Assembly: GCA_001600875.1 (NCBI GenBank)
Contig: BCLD01000011.1
Coordinates: 335,497-399,496 of the forward strand
Origin: Solicoccozyma terricola
Taxonomy: Eukaryota; Basidiomycota; Tremellomycetes; Filobasidiales; Piskurozymaceae
Length of the DNA stretch: 64,000 nt
Reading direction: 5' to 3'
Part shown: piece after piece, positions 37,901-47,890 of the stretch
Layout of the letters: each line of letters begins with the position of its first letter
Position numbering within the stretch: position 1 is the first letter of the stretch
Made by a program: the position numbers and the translations under genes
Notes under the pieces: generated by a model
The model's input: only the letters and a program-made list of their open reading frames with translations
What the model was told of the DNA's origin: nothing
Database searches by the model: none

Positions 37901-38077
37901 CCCGTTATCACCTCTAACAATCGCATCATCGTCCACATATCTCTTTCTCTCCCTCGATCGAAGTCTTCTCTGAATTGGGTGTTTGAGTGTGGATGGTACG
38001 AGAGACGTGAGATGTTCAGTGGATGGAGAGGGATCTATTGGTTGTTGGATGATAGGAAATGGTCGTGGAGTGTTCAT
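34932..38077 (-). CDS. RING finger + RRM protein
   Basis: Large protein with a C3HC4 RING followed by an RNA-recognition-motif-like domain. First in-frame ATG is 38075-38077 (MNTPRPFPIIQQPIDP). The N-terminal 400-500 residues are Ser/Pro-rich and disordered, with acidic MAWDEDIRMEEDEFND. Exon 36508-about 37410 ends MGCDGCGASRPLSTLTVVKP and CA; the intron splits the RING, which continues HILCFACLNAQINVVCQ ... SRCSACHQVVVDVAP. Spacing is C-x2-C, then C-x-H-x2-C-x2-C, then C-x2-C, so all eight zinc ligands are present. Next, VVLRIDNVPWDITPEIIAKF, IHILIDRKNGKMKDYCFVEV and VDVATARSILQRK form an RRM with RNP-like strands. A helical C-terminal region (SFEAISNAIDGRFLKNRHAP, LVFWDMFHVTAGIISALAKS) ends at 34932. 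The combination suggests an RNA-binding ubiquitin ligase; activity is inference. Confidence 0.82.
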
Positions 38078-39685
38078 GTTTATGTGATGTGTAGATTTTA
38101 GGAGAAGGCGAGGACGAAGGGAGATGGCGATGGGATTCGGGAGGAAGGGAATGTCGAGGCTTTGCACCCACGACAAGGTGTGAGCGCCAGAGCTACCCTC
38201 TGAGCAGCTGATATGGTATTGTGTGGTTGTGACTAGATGGTGACGTTGCAGCTGATGTTGAGATGGATGAAACGAGTTGATCGGCGTGCTATCACTCCCC
38301 TTCCCCTGAATGTCTTCCAGTTTTTGCCACCCTGCCTAGAATATCACTCAACCACCCGAAAATCATGTTTGTCGCTATACAGAACCTTTTTGTATCGGGC
38401 AACCAGTCTCCTGTAACTCATTTGTAATCGCCTTATCCCAGGCCAGTCAGCCAAGGGACTTACCCACCCTGACACCTTGTCGTGCGGGATCGGCTGATGA
38501 AGCGCACTGCAGCAGAACACGTTGAATGTGGCAAGGACCCCTCGGTGTAATATCGAGGCCATGACCATGACCTGCAATCATTCGCTCCTGACAGTGAAAT
38601 CTCAGATATTATAGGAAAAGGAATAGCCGGCAAACTAGATTATCATCGAGGTCATTCTCATCACATGCTCAAAGGAAAAAGAAATCAGAGGCGAAATAGA
38701 AAAAAAAAAGTCCACCCTACGAAAAGGTGATCATCCATGAGCCCTCATGGTGTTTCTTCCGTGTTGGGATCCATCCATACCAAGATAATCAGCAACCTTT
38801 TTTTTCAAAAAAAAAACCCCCCTCACCACAAACGTTCCCGCCGCCAGAAATCCTGACTTTGATTTGAATTTTGTTTGTGTCTCTGAATAGTCGTGGTTGG
38901 GGCTTTCAAGGCTTGGTTTGGGGTTTTCTAGGACCGTGATGTTTCATCCCTTGATTGGGAAGCTCGCAGATGCAGGGTCCTGAAAGGTGTGCTGGGGTGT
39001 GAAAGGTCTCTACGAATAGACCCCACCTCCACCTTCTTCACGTCATCACAGTTTCTTCTACTCTCTCCGTGTCGGATGTCAGACACATCTGCACGCTAGA
39101 TGTAACTCTCTGTAGCTCTACCAGTTTCCCCTCTCCCCCCCCCCTCCCCCCCTCTTTTCCCCTTTTCCGCTACAATCCAAAACATCTAATCCAAAACATC
39201 GGCCATCAACTCACACCACAGCCATCTTTCGCCACCCGATATTTCCTCTGCAGGCTGTCTTGAACAGCCTTTGCTTGTTGAGAATTGCCATGCCCGAGGG
39301 GAAATCTTATTCACTCATCACCAATGAAATGATGGTGTGCATCCCCTTCCGCTTTCGTCTGGTTTTTTGGGAGGTCCTCTACTGGCCGTACTCGTAGAAC
39401 CGGAGGTGCTACTCCGATTTTGTTGATAGCTCACACTCACACTACACAGCTGGGCAATGGTAATGGCACATTCGAATTCCAGCCCTTGATATTCACCTGT
39501 GTCTTCTCCGTGTGGACATTCGTTTGTGTCTTGTCATATTTCAGTGACCGTGACCTATACCTATACTTTGACCATGTCTTTTACTCTGTCCACGATTCTT
39601 TCATCCATCTCTGGAATGTACGATGACGTCATACTGAGCTTCAATCCATGCAACGTGATATTCCCATTCAACCCCTTCCACATTA
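38078..39685. other. Long divergent intergenic region
   Basis: About 1.6 kb between the RING-RRM start (-) and the Pkr1-like start (+), so it carries both promoters. It contains A-rich and T-rich runs near 38695-38820 and C/T-rich tracts at 39125-39170. Short open frames exist but none resembles a protein. A non-coding RNA cannot be excluded. Confidence 0.5.
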
Positions 39686-40515
39686 ATGTCCAATACAGCA
39701 TCATCACAACCTACCACCATGGAACATCCCATCGTCGGTGACACTGCGACCAATGCATCCAATCCATCCAATACATCCGATGGATTCTTCTCTTCGTTGA
39801 TAAGTTCAGTATTCGAGGTGAGTTCGAGTACGATAACACCGTCCACACCCGTTGAAGAGCTGACGTTTTGATGGAATCGACATTTAGCCAGGTGTTAATA
39901 AAAGTTTATTCATATGTGAGAGAACTCACATTAACCTCACTATCATCGAATGATCATCAATAAACTAACACCCCGTACTCCTAAACCAGCAATGAACCTT
40001 TCTTTCCTCTTTCTTGAAATAACACTCATCGGACTCGCTTTTCTCACACATTGGAATTGGCATGTTGTCTTTTTGGCGATTGTTAGTCTTGGATTGTGGG
40101 GTGCGATGGTTTGGTGAGTTGTTTGAGGAGAGGTTATGTAGGAGGTTGGGGGGGTTGGGGGGGTCGAGTTGGTCCGGAATGGTCATATCGTTTTGTCAAT
40201 CCAACAACTCAAATCCCTCCCTCCCAACACTCTGCGCGTACCGTTCCATCTCAATTGACACCACCTCCCCCTCTCTCTTCCCTATCATCTCAACAAACAA
40301 GGTTCATCCACGAAATCACTACCATCCAATCATCATCCCAAAACCAACCTCCATCCTCTTCCCTACCCATCTCACCTCCCACTTCCCTAACAGCTAAAGG
40401 CGATAGCGACGATGAAGAAGACAAAGAGAGAGAGACGGAGGTTGTGAAGAGTGACGTCGAGGTGGAGATGGAATTCGGTGATGGTTTGAGGAGTAGAAGT
40501 GGAAGGAAGGGATGA
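39686..40515 (+). CDS. PKR1: V-ATPase assembly factor Pkr1 homologue
   Basis: Small ER membrane protein that in yeast assists assembly of the vacuolar H+-ATPase membrane sector. Exon 1 (39686-39819) gives MSNTASSQPTTMEHPIVGDT then GFFSSLISSVFE. A very short exon (39891-39922) reads PGVNKSLFI and joins in phase to NLSFLFLEITLIGLAFLTHW and NWHVVFLAIVSLGLWGAMVW. The pattern SVFEPG, two close hydrophobic helices and a WF at the end of the second matches Pkr1. The C-terminal exon is charged and Ser/Pro-rich, with SDDEEDKERETE and a terminal RSRSGRKG before TGA 40513-40515, again like Pkr1 tails. The splice between the second helix (donor about 40116) and the last exon was not resolved; G-rich sequence there may hide an indel. 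Identification rests on the helix pair and SVFEPG. Confidence 0.75.
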
Positions 40516-40998
40516 TATGGTGGGGGGGGGGGGTTTCTTTTTCGGATGATAGGGGATTTTCGGAATATAGCTTCTGGTGGATGGATCTGAAGGGTGGTAG
40601 GTGATCATCGGCAAATCATTTAGGATTGCTTGACATTGATTACGGCACATAGATGTATCTCAAACCTTTGGTCAAGAAGCAAACCGGGGTAGTTAAAGGC
40701 ACAAATAGGGTACTATAGTCTACAGCTGTTCACGCGTCCTAAAGACGAGAAATACAAAAAAAGACGTAAAACAGTCAAGACCAGAAGAAATAGAGGTCCA
40801 GACTATTGATTTGGAAAAAGATGGGGATCCCCATCAAATCACACTTTGTTTTTCTTTCACTTGTGTCTTCTAAACAAACTGCGTTTCTCACTGCGAAAAG
40901 AAAGATAAGCAAGAAAAGAACGAATTCGGAATTCAGCTTTTCTGTCATTTTGCGCCTACCGCGAGGCCGGGGTGGATATCTGTCCACTACTGCACAAC
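40516..40998. other. Convergent 3' spacer
   Basis: About 480 bases between the 3' ends of the Pkr1-like gene (+) and the 11-residue-repeat gene (-). A G-run lies at 40520-40532. No gene recognised. Confidence 0.5.
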
Positions 40999-41700
40999 TC
41001 ACTGCGGTGATCTACCACCACCACCACCATCATCACCACCAGCATCGCCACCATCATCATTCAAAATCTCGTCACCATGTTCCACGTTCCCGTTCGTATG
41101 TGATTTCCTCCCAAACAGCCCACCAACTCCTTTCCCTACTCCACCTGCTACCTGACCCACTCCACCTGCTACACCTGCTACACCGCCCGCAAGCTGTCCC
41201 ATACCACCTGCTACACCACCCGCTACCTGTCCCATTCCGCCCGCTACATTACCCGCTACCTGTCCCATACCACCTGCTACACCACCCGCAACCTGTCCCA
41301 CTCCACCCACAACACCACCCGCTACTTGTCCAACTCCACCCACAACACCACCCGCTACTTGTCCAACTCCACCCACAACACCACCAGCTACTTGTCCAAC
41401 TCCACCTGCTATATTATCCATTGCGTTGATCGTACCACGTGAAAACGCATCACGATGTTGTTTAAGTGCTTGTGCTGATTTCTCCAGTGCACTGATGGAT
41501 GAGATCGTGGTGGTGGTGGGGGGTTCAGTGTTGGCGTCAGTAAAGGAGAGGGGGGCGACGCGGGGGGGGGGGGGGGGGAGGGAATAGTCAAACCCTCACC
41601 GTTGTGTCGAAGCGAGATATTGAGCTCGTGTCGGAGCTGATCTCTGTGTTTGTACACTTAATCCACTAGCATTAAGTTGACTAATTTCAAAAGAAACCAT
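40999..41700 (-). CDS. 11-residue Gly/Val/Ala repeat protein
   Basis: Two exons, 41600-41700 and 40999-41491, joined in phase (CAACG/TGCACTGG). The protein opens MVSFEISQLNASGLSVQTQR and, across the junction, LASTQRALEKSAQALKQHRD and AFSRGTINAMDN, a helical head. Seven tandem copies of an 11-residue unit follow, consensus GGVGQVAGGVV, drifting to GGMGQVAGGVA and GGMGQLAGGVA, then a shorter unit and GVGGLFGRKSHTNGN. The tail is acidic and Gly-rich (DDGGDAGGDDGGGGG). The 11-residue period is that of proteins with 11/3 amphipathic helices that lie on membranes or lipid droplets, and of LEA-like proteins, but the high Gly content is unusual for a helix. Family not recognised; function unknown. 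A low-complexity surface or membrane-associated protein is one possibility. Confidence 0.72.
41170..41408 (-). repeat. 33-base tandem repeats encoding 11-residue units
   Basis: About seven in-frame copies of a 33-base unit inside the preceding coding sequence. The four N-terminal copies are nearly identical in DNA and protein, while C-terminal copies have diverged, which points to recent expansion at the N-terminal side of the array. Confidence 0.88.
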
Positions 41701-41783
41701 CAATAAGACGGGTGTTACACAAGGGGTTGATGAGTGGATCTAATCCACGAAATTTATCCAAATTCATTACACGGAGGAACTCA

Positions 41784-42114
41784 CTATCCTTTCTCTCGCC
41801 AAGCAGCTTGAGTTTGCATACTTGCTTCCTTTGCTTTTCTCGCGAGGTGCAAACCGGCAGCTGGGTAGTTGAAGGAGTATATGATGAGGTGTATAAGTAG
41901 GAGGGCTTAAAAGGCACGCAAAAGCAAAACGAAAGAAAAGACGACGGTCTCACCTACGATGCCCAGAAAGAGAGCGAGGAATACCGTTGCTGATATCTTA
42001 TCGAATAGAGTGCTGTGTGGAAAGCCCGGAGTGTTGGTGATGGGGTTGACACGACACTCTGGTGTATTGCAAACATGGCACTGAGAGGTGGTAGACAAGC
42101 ACTCACCCTGGCAT
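41784..42114 (-). CDS. 62-residue single-pass membrane microprotein
   Basis: Three exons: 42107-42114 (8 bases, ATGCCAGG), 41955-42012 and 41784-41905, with donors GTGAGT and GTGAGA and acceptors cacacag and tttaag. The joined product reads MPGTLFDKISATVFLALFLG, IVALLLIHLIIYSFNYPAAG, LHLARKAKEASMQTQAAWRE and KG, then TAG. One long hydrophobic segment is followed by a short charged helix. The phases fit at both junctions and the product has a sensible charge pattern, so I believe it is real although it is too short for ordinary ORF searches. It shares a 307-base upstream region with the divergent HEI10-like gene. Family and function were not recognised; subunits of membrane complexes often look like this. 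Confidence 0.7.
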
Positions 42115-42421
42115 GGTCGATGGAAGTATGTTCTGCTTGTGTTGCTTGTTGTATACAGTAGTGGTGATTGACCGATATGAGCTTCACTTGCATTGCCCCC
42201 GGTTGACACGTGAAAATGAGTAAGTCAGCCAGGTTAGTAACCCGCAGCAACCATCAATCCATCCCCCCACTCACTTCATCCTGTCGACAGCATCATTCAC
42301 ACATTCAATCCATCTTGACAGCTTGCGCAGTATCTCAGCGTATTCTCACCACATCAATTCGTACCACCAACGATCAACCAAGGGAATCACTCGAATCACG
42401 TCAGATCCAAAGTGCTGCATC
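42115..42421. promoter_or_regulatory. Bidirectional promoter region
   Basis: 307 bases between the divergent starts of the 62-residue membrane protein (-) and the HEI10-like gene (+). No specific element was identified; the assignment rests on gene layout only. Confidence 0.5.
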
Positions 42422-44422
42422 ATGTCTGACAACGATCTGCACTGTAACAATCTCAAGTGAGAGTTCGGTATCACGTCGTCACCACCGTGGTTGTGTTCTT
42501 TTAGCTGATATCGCGCCGACGGTTCGTGGTTAAAACTAGGTGTCGTGTGTTACTCGGAAATGAAGGGAAAGCGGTCGTCACCAATTGTTCTCGTGAATAG
42601 GCGGTAGAATGATCAAAAGCGTTTCTTATTCATCGTACTGATGGTCATCCCTTCTCAGATATCTTCTGTGGTGAGCTTCAGATTCCTCTTCCTCGACATT
42701 TCATACATGTTTTAATCTATCCTCTATTGATCAAATATATCACCTCTTCATTTAGTTCCTTGCGCCAACAACCTCTTCACTGCCGCTCAAATATGTCCAG
42801 CTTGCGAAACAAGTCTAACAGAGACGTAAGTACCTCACCCATAGATTCCAATAATCACCGATTTTGAATAAAACTAATATTGGATATATTTTCGGATGAA
42901 AATAGAGATGATATCGTGGTCAGCTTTTTTTTTTGGAATACTCGATGGAAATTTCGAGAGATGTCATTTTGATAATCAAACGGGGTGTGATTCATCTCGT
43001 AGATCTGTTCTCTCAATCCGACCACCGAGTACAAATCGGTAAGTACTCTCCGACCACTATTCTTTTTCACTCAGAAGTAAGAAAACATCCTGACAATGTT
43101 CCTTTTTTTTCAACCCCTCTAGTCCATCTTATCTGGTCTTTCACCTTCCGTCATTCTCGAGATCGCCAGTCGGTAAATCCTGCATTTCACCCTTTCTTGC
43201 TATTTTAGACAGACCGCTGAGATGCATGGACGTTTTGTTTCGTTTTTTTTCCTTCCCAGTTCGATGAGTTTCTGGACTTATCAGACATCTCAAGAAAGGT
43301 TCGTAGATGATTCAGTCTCGTCGTTGTCCCTTTTCCCCCAAATTCGAACAGTTTCGACTATCGGATACTGATTTGATCATGGATTTGTTGAATGTGGCGT
43401 GATCTAGTGCTTTTCAGAATATGGTGTTGAAGAACGCTCAGGATAAGTTGTTGGCTATGGAAAGGCAATTGGGGAATGGTGAGTTGGAGAACATCGACCT
43501 CACGCTGTCCCGGAATTGCGGTTGTTAATGGGATTCATGGGTGATTGGGCATCAGTCAATGGAGAATTACAGAGTGAGTGTTTAAAATGGAAAACCGCCC
43601 CCTTTCCTCTCAATGCAGTCTCTCACTCTTACCTCCCCCATCTCAGGTGCTCACAACAAGATCGCTAATCTCGAAAATGACCTCGATATGGCTTCCCGAC
43701 GAAATCAAGATCTGTTAGATCAGCAAAGAGAACGAGAGAGAGAGTATACGAAGCTCAAGGCGAATTACGACAAGGTGAGAGGTTTTGGGGCTCGCTTTTT
43801 AAGACGGACGTTTTGATCTCTCTTCTTTGGACCATCCTCATCAGCTCAAGCGCAAACACCTCCTCGGGCCTACTACAACGAATGAAAATCTTATTCTTCA
43901 TCCACAGCATACAGCGGCATCGATGAACACTACGAGGGATATGTTAGGTAACGTGATTCAAATGCCGGCTCCTGTGATGCACAGAAATCGTGCTTCTGGA
44001 GATCCATACGGTAAGATGGTAAGTTCGGTGCGAATGGAATGAACGGAGGTGGAATGTCTGGTGGATGATTGCATGATCTCACCTTCGATGGGATGCAGCA
44101 CATTCACAACCAGAATATCCCTTCTACACCATCGGTAGCGGCTCCTCAAGCATTCATTCCTACCTCCAACCGCAAACAATACTCCGCTCAAGCTCAGCCT
44201 CAGAAATCGTCCACTAAACGCGGTACTAATACAACGTTTGGAGAAAATTATGGATCGGATGGGAGGGGACAGAGAAGGGTTTTGGGGAATTTGGAGAATG
44301 GCTTTGGGAATGAGGCGGGTGGCGGATTCGGGCATGCGAATGGGAATGGGAATGGAATTGGGACGATGAGGAAGGATCATGATGGTTTGAGAGGTGAGGT
44401 GGGCGGGGATAGATGCCATTAA
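42422..44422 (+). CDS. HEI10: HEI10 / CCNB1IP1-type meiotic RING-coiled-coil protein
   Basis: RING E3 (ubiquitin or SUMO) ligase that marks crossover sites on meiotic chromosomes. The RING is assembled from four exons: 42422-42456, 42540-42592, 42659-42670 (12 bases) and 42756-42825, all in phase. It reads MSDNDLHCNNLKCRVLLGNE, GKAVVTNCSHIFCVPCANNL and FTAAQICPACETSLTET, with ligands C8, C13, C28, H30, C33, C36, C47, C50. CSHIFC and ICPAC match CCNB1IP1. Next come SLNPTTEYKS, SILSGLSPSVILEIASR and SMSFWTYQTSQE, the family's conserved block, then the coiled coil (NMVLKNAQDKLLAMERQLGN, NKIANLENDLDMASRRNQDL). The Asn/Gly-rich C-terminus ends GEVGGDRCH at TAA 44420-44422. A weak donor near 42916-42920 is the least certain splice. 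A meiotic gene implies a sexual cycle in this lineage. Confidence 0.9.
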
Positions 44423-44856
44423 AGAAACATTAACTGATCGTCTTCGCTGGTTCGTCAGTTGCTCCTGATCCTCACATCAGGCGATACGCCATGTGATAGG
44501 GCGTCTCACGGTACTTCTCATGACGGGGGGGAAACACCAACAATCACAAGACCAATCTGACGTATCTCACGACTTCAACGAGCTTTAACATCCATCACGA
44601 ATATCACATCGGCTTTGACTTAGAGACACATCTTTCCTCCAACTACGACATCCTATCATGGCGATCCATGTATTTTCTCATCATACTGGTCCGTCTATTC
44701 GTTTATTTGTATCTCACTTTGATTCGAATCCCATCCTCCAACCTAACGCCCAATGGGAAAGCCTCGCATCTACCGCACAACCTTTCGCGTCGTATTCTGC
44801 GAATCTCTAAACATCAGCCCAATCGTTCCCCTGTCCTCTGATCTCTAAACGCCGCA
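44423..44856. other. Convergent 3' spacer
   Basis: About 430 bases between the 3' ends of the HEI10-like gene (+) and the ADP-ribose pyrophosphatase gene (-). AT-rich with no recognisable coding or RNA feature. Confidence 0.5.
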
Positions 44857-46085
44857 CTAACCTTTTAATACCGCGTATAAATCTCTAAGAGGTATTATCC
44901 TTTTCACGATATGTTCACCTTCATCAAGCTTAGGTTTCGGTTCAGGGTCATTTTCAGACAACTGGACCTTGACAATGACCAATCGCATATTTGCCGATGT
45001 CATACTATTCGTAGGTAGATATTCCACTCAGTAAGCTTTCTTTTAGGTAGATTGAGAGGTAATGCTCATAAGAAGAGATGATACAAGGAGCTCACCCAGG
45101 ATCCGAAACCTGTTAGAACACGCAAAGCTATCAGAACCCACTACTTGGATCCTTCCTCATAAAAACCAACCACCCTGACTCACTAAAACAGGCGTCACTT
45201 CCAACACCTCCACGATCCCAGCTCCTTCACCATCCCCTCCATATCCCGTCTCTTCGTATAGTTCTCTAAGAGCCGCTTGTCTGCTCGATTTCCAACGTCG
45301 TAGGGAGAGGATGATGGTAGTATGAGAGGGGTTTCAAAGGGTGTAACAGCCGATGAAACGTACACTGCTGATTCCCCTTCGTCTACTAATCCAGCTGGAA
45401 GTTCTACATTTCGAACGAATCACATAAATGGAGTTAGATGATGATCATGATCATACTCGCGTTTTGGGGTAGAAATTGGAGGGGGGGGGGGGGGGGGCGG
45501 AGAGAGAGAGACGTACCAATGACTGTTTTCCCTATTGGTGGTCTATACTGCTCTTCGATCACGACTGATACTGGTTTCGAAGGATGATGTAGGAGAGCTA
45601 AGATAACTACGGCTGTGTTGTATTCACGGTTTAAGAGATGAATGACGGGTGGGAAGAAGGTGTCGAGTTGAGAGAGTTAGTTTTGAATGGTTAGGATTGG
45701 ATATAGAGTGGAGAAAAGGAATGAGCAAACGTACCGTCGATTTCGCCTTTCCTAGTAGTTCGTTCTGCCGTTTCCCATATTCTCTACAAACGATCCCGAG
45801 TCAACCCCCACGTAGCATTCATCATTTTTGTGACCGGAAATTAAGGGAGGGGTACTTTCTCCTCACCTGTTTCCCATCTTGATCCTCCCATTTGATTTTC
45901 CTCAATTCCAGCCATTTACATTCATCGCATGGGACATCTGTGATTTCTAGTATCTTTGGTTGTTGTGGTGGCGGTGGTCCCGATGACATTTTACGATGCG
46001 GTGTGGTTGTGAGTTGAGTATGTAGAATGGGTGGGAGGGATCTAAAACGAGAAAGGATTCGAACGATTGGTGGTTGATTCAGCAT
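44857..46085 (-). CDS. YSA1: ADP-ribose pyrophosphatase (Nudix, Ysa1/NUDT5 type)
   Basis: Hydrolyses ADP-ribose to AMP and ribose 5-phosphate, clearing a reactive product of NAD turnover. First ATG 46083-46085 gives MLNQPPIVRILSRFRSLPPI, a basic, hydroxyl-rich presequence-like stretch of 32 residues, then a second Met (45987-45989) with SSGPPPPQQPKILEITDVP. The body reads WLELRKIKWEDQDGKQ, EQYRPPIGKTVIELPAGLVD, and the Nudix box GLVDEGESAVQAALRELYEE then TGY, which keeps the G-x5-E-x7-REUxEExGU pattern. The box is assembled across an intron (donor GTACGT, acceptor gcag). The end reads LSENDPEPKPKLDEGEHIVK and PLRDLYAVLKG before TAG 44857-44859. It is divergent from the NAXE gene, 188 bases apart. 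Confidence 0.88.
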
Positions 46086-46273
46086 GCGCTTTCACCTGTG
46101 CGGAAACAAAGGAAAACCGGAAGGACGGGGGGTGTCAGCGAATAGTTTTTAGATAGACAGTACCGTCCGATCAATCCAACTCACCTCATACCCCTGAAAC
46201 AGCTGAATGATTTCGCTCCTATCGATTTACTCCTGAACACTAGTTGATCCTGTGATCCCCTCCACCTCCCGGA
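46086..46273. promoter_or_regulatory. Bidirectional promoter of YSA1-like and NAXE genes
   Basis: 188-base spacer between two divergent start codons, short enough that both promoters must share it. No named binding site was identified. Confidence 0.6.
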
Positions 46274-47890
46274 ATGCGATCTATGACGTCATCACGCATC
46301 CCCTTCAGAGCGGTCAGCAAGTATTCAACAACGACGACTAGGTCATTCACACCGTCTATACACATATCCCACTCACACCATCTCCATCCACGCATCTCCA
46401 CACCGGCTCTCATCACTCCAACTCACTACAGATACATTCACAATACCGCGTTTAAGATGCCACTTCGATATATATCCCAAGATGAAGCACAGAAGGTGAA
46501 CTTAGAATCACATCTTGGGACCCTTCCCCCCGGGGGAGCTATACTGCGTGCTGACGGTGATCTCTCGGAATGGATGGATGATAGATCGATCAAGAACTCA
46601 TGTCTAATGAAGGTGCTTTTTCACTCGATCAAGTGAGTTCAACTCGATTGCTCCCTCGTCCGATACCTGATCCCTACGCAACCTAAACAAACACAAACCC
46701 TGATACAATACCCACCGATTCACTTGTTTCCTTTCATACAGCTCATGGAATTAGCAGGTTTAGCATGTGCACAATCTCTCGCTGAATGTTATCCAGTGTT
46801 GGATCATTCACGAGTTATGGTTATTTGTGGACCTGGGAATCAGGTGAGGAGTTCGATCTCGTAAACACGGGGGAATCATGTCGAGGTAGTTGTTGATTTT
46901 GAAGGTGGATGGGTGGGGTGGGAAAGGGAGGTGATGGATTGGTCGCTGCTAGGCATTTACGTGAGTTTTTTCCCCCCCCCTTGATTCTACTTGGATATCG
47001 CGGAAATGTTCGATAGACTGATTGGACAATTCGACGGTGAAATGTTATTAGATATGTTCGGATACAAGCCTATGATACACATGCCCAAAGTAAGTCCCAT
47101 TCCATTTCCATCACCCCTCTCATCCCCTCAACATCTAATGTTTAATTCCTCTGCTGAACCTTTACACCATCATCAAGCCTGGTAAAAAAGATATATATAC
47201 CAGACTTTCCAAACAATGTCAAAATTTGGGAATATCATTCGTTGTTGATGAAGAAGAGTTTGAGAAAAAGATTGGAGTTGGGAATTGGGAAGGGAAAGGA
47301 GAAGTTGATGTTATTCTAGATGCAATCTTTGGTAAAGTTTTGAAAATTTCCCCCGCACACCTCACATGACCTCTTCACATTTTAACGACGTTGTTAAATC
47401 CCCTCCCCCCCCCCCCCCCCTCCTCCCCTCTTCCCTCTTTCATAGGATTCTCATTCCAACCCCCAGTCCGACCCCCATTCACTACCATCCTCACCCACCT
47501 ATCCCAAACGCCCACCCCAATCGTCTCCATCGATATTCCCTCAGGTTGGGACGTCGAATCAGGTCCACCTTCGACTTTAAAATCAGAAGATGGTCAAGGA
47601 ATCAAAGCGATATGGAGCGATGTTTTAGTTTCTTTAACAGCTTGTAAAGAAGGTGTGAGAGCGTTTAGTCCGGAGGGAAGGAAGGGGAAAAAGGGAAGAC
47701 ATTTTTTAGGTGGGAGGTTTGTCCCAAAGTGAGTCTTTTGAAGCAGGGTATATGGTGTTTTCCACCAAAGGACTGATTTGGTGCGGATGGGTGTATGGAT
47801 TACCAAAGATCATTGGAGGAAAAATATGGATTGGATCTACCGGAATATCCGGGATATCAGCAGATTGTGGAAATTACAGAATTGCAGTGA
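46274..47890 (+). CDS. NNR1: NAD(P)H-hydrate epimerase (NAXE/Nnr1)
   Basis: Metabolite-repair enzyme that interconverts R and S forms of NAD(P)HX so that the dehydratase can restore NAD(P)H. Start ATG 46274 gives a 61-residue basic, Ser/Thr/His-rich, Asp/Glu-free N-terminus ([20 protein letters not shown] ...) typical of a mitochondrial presequence; Met62 (46457) begins [20 protein letters not shown], where cytosolic forms start. Then [87 protein letters not shown] and the end [20 protein letters not shown] with Q before TGA 47888-47890. The nucleotide-binding GPGNQGGDG and IDIPSGWD motifs are intact. A C-rich tract precedes the acceptor near 47445. Confidence 0.92.

Noticed and set aside
38344..38577. 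77-codon minus-strand frame upstream of the RING-RRM gene
   Set aside because: Could be a first exon, but no donor/acceptor pair joins it in phase to MNTPRPF and the protein is featureless.
40999..41429. His/Leu/Pro-rich plus-strand frame opposite the 11-residue repeat gene
   Set aside because: The repeat reads as protein on both strands, but only the minus frame joins in phase with an upstream exon through good splice sites and starts with ATG.
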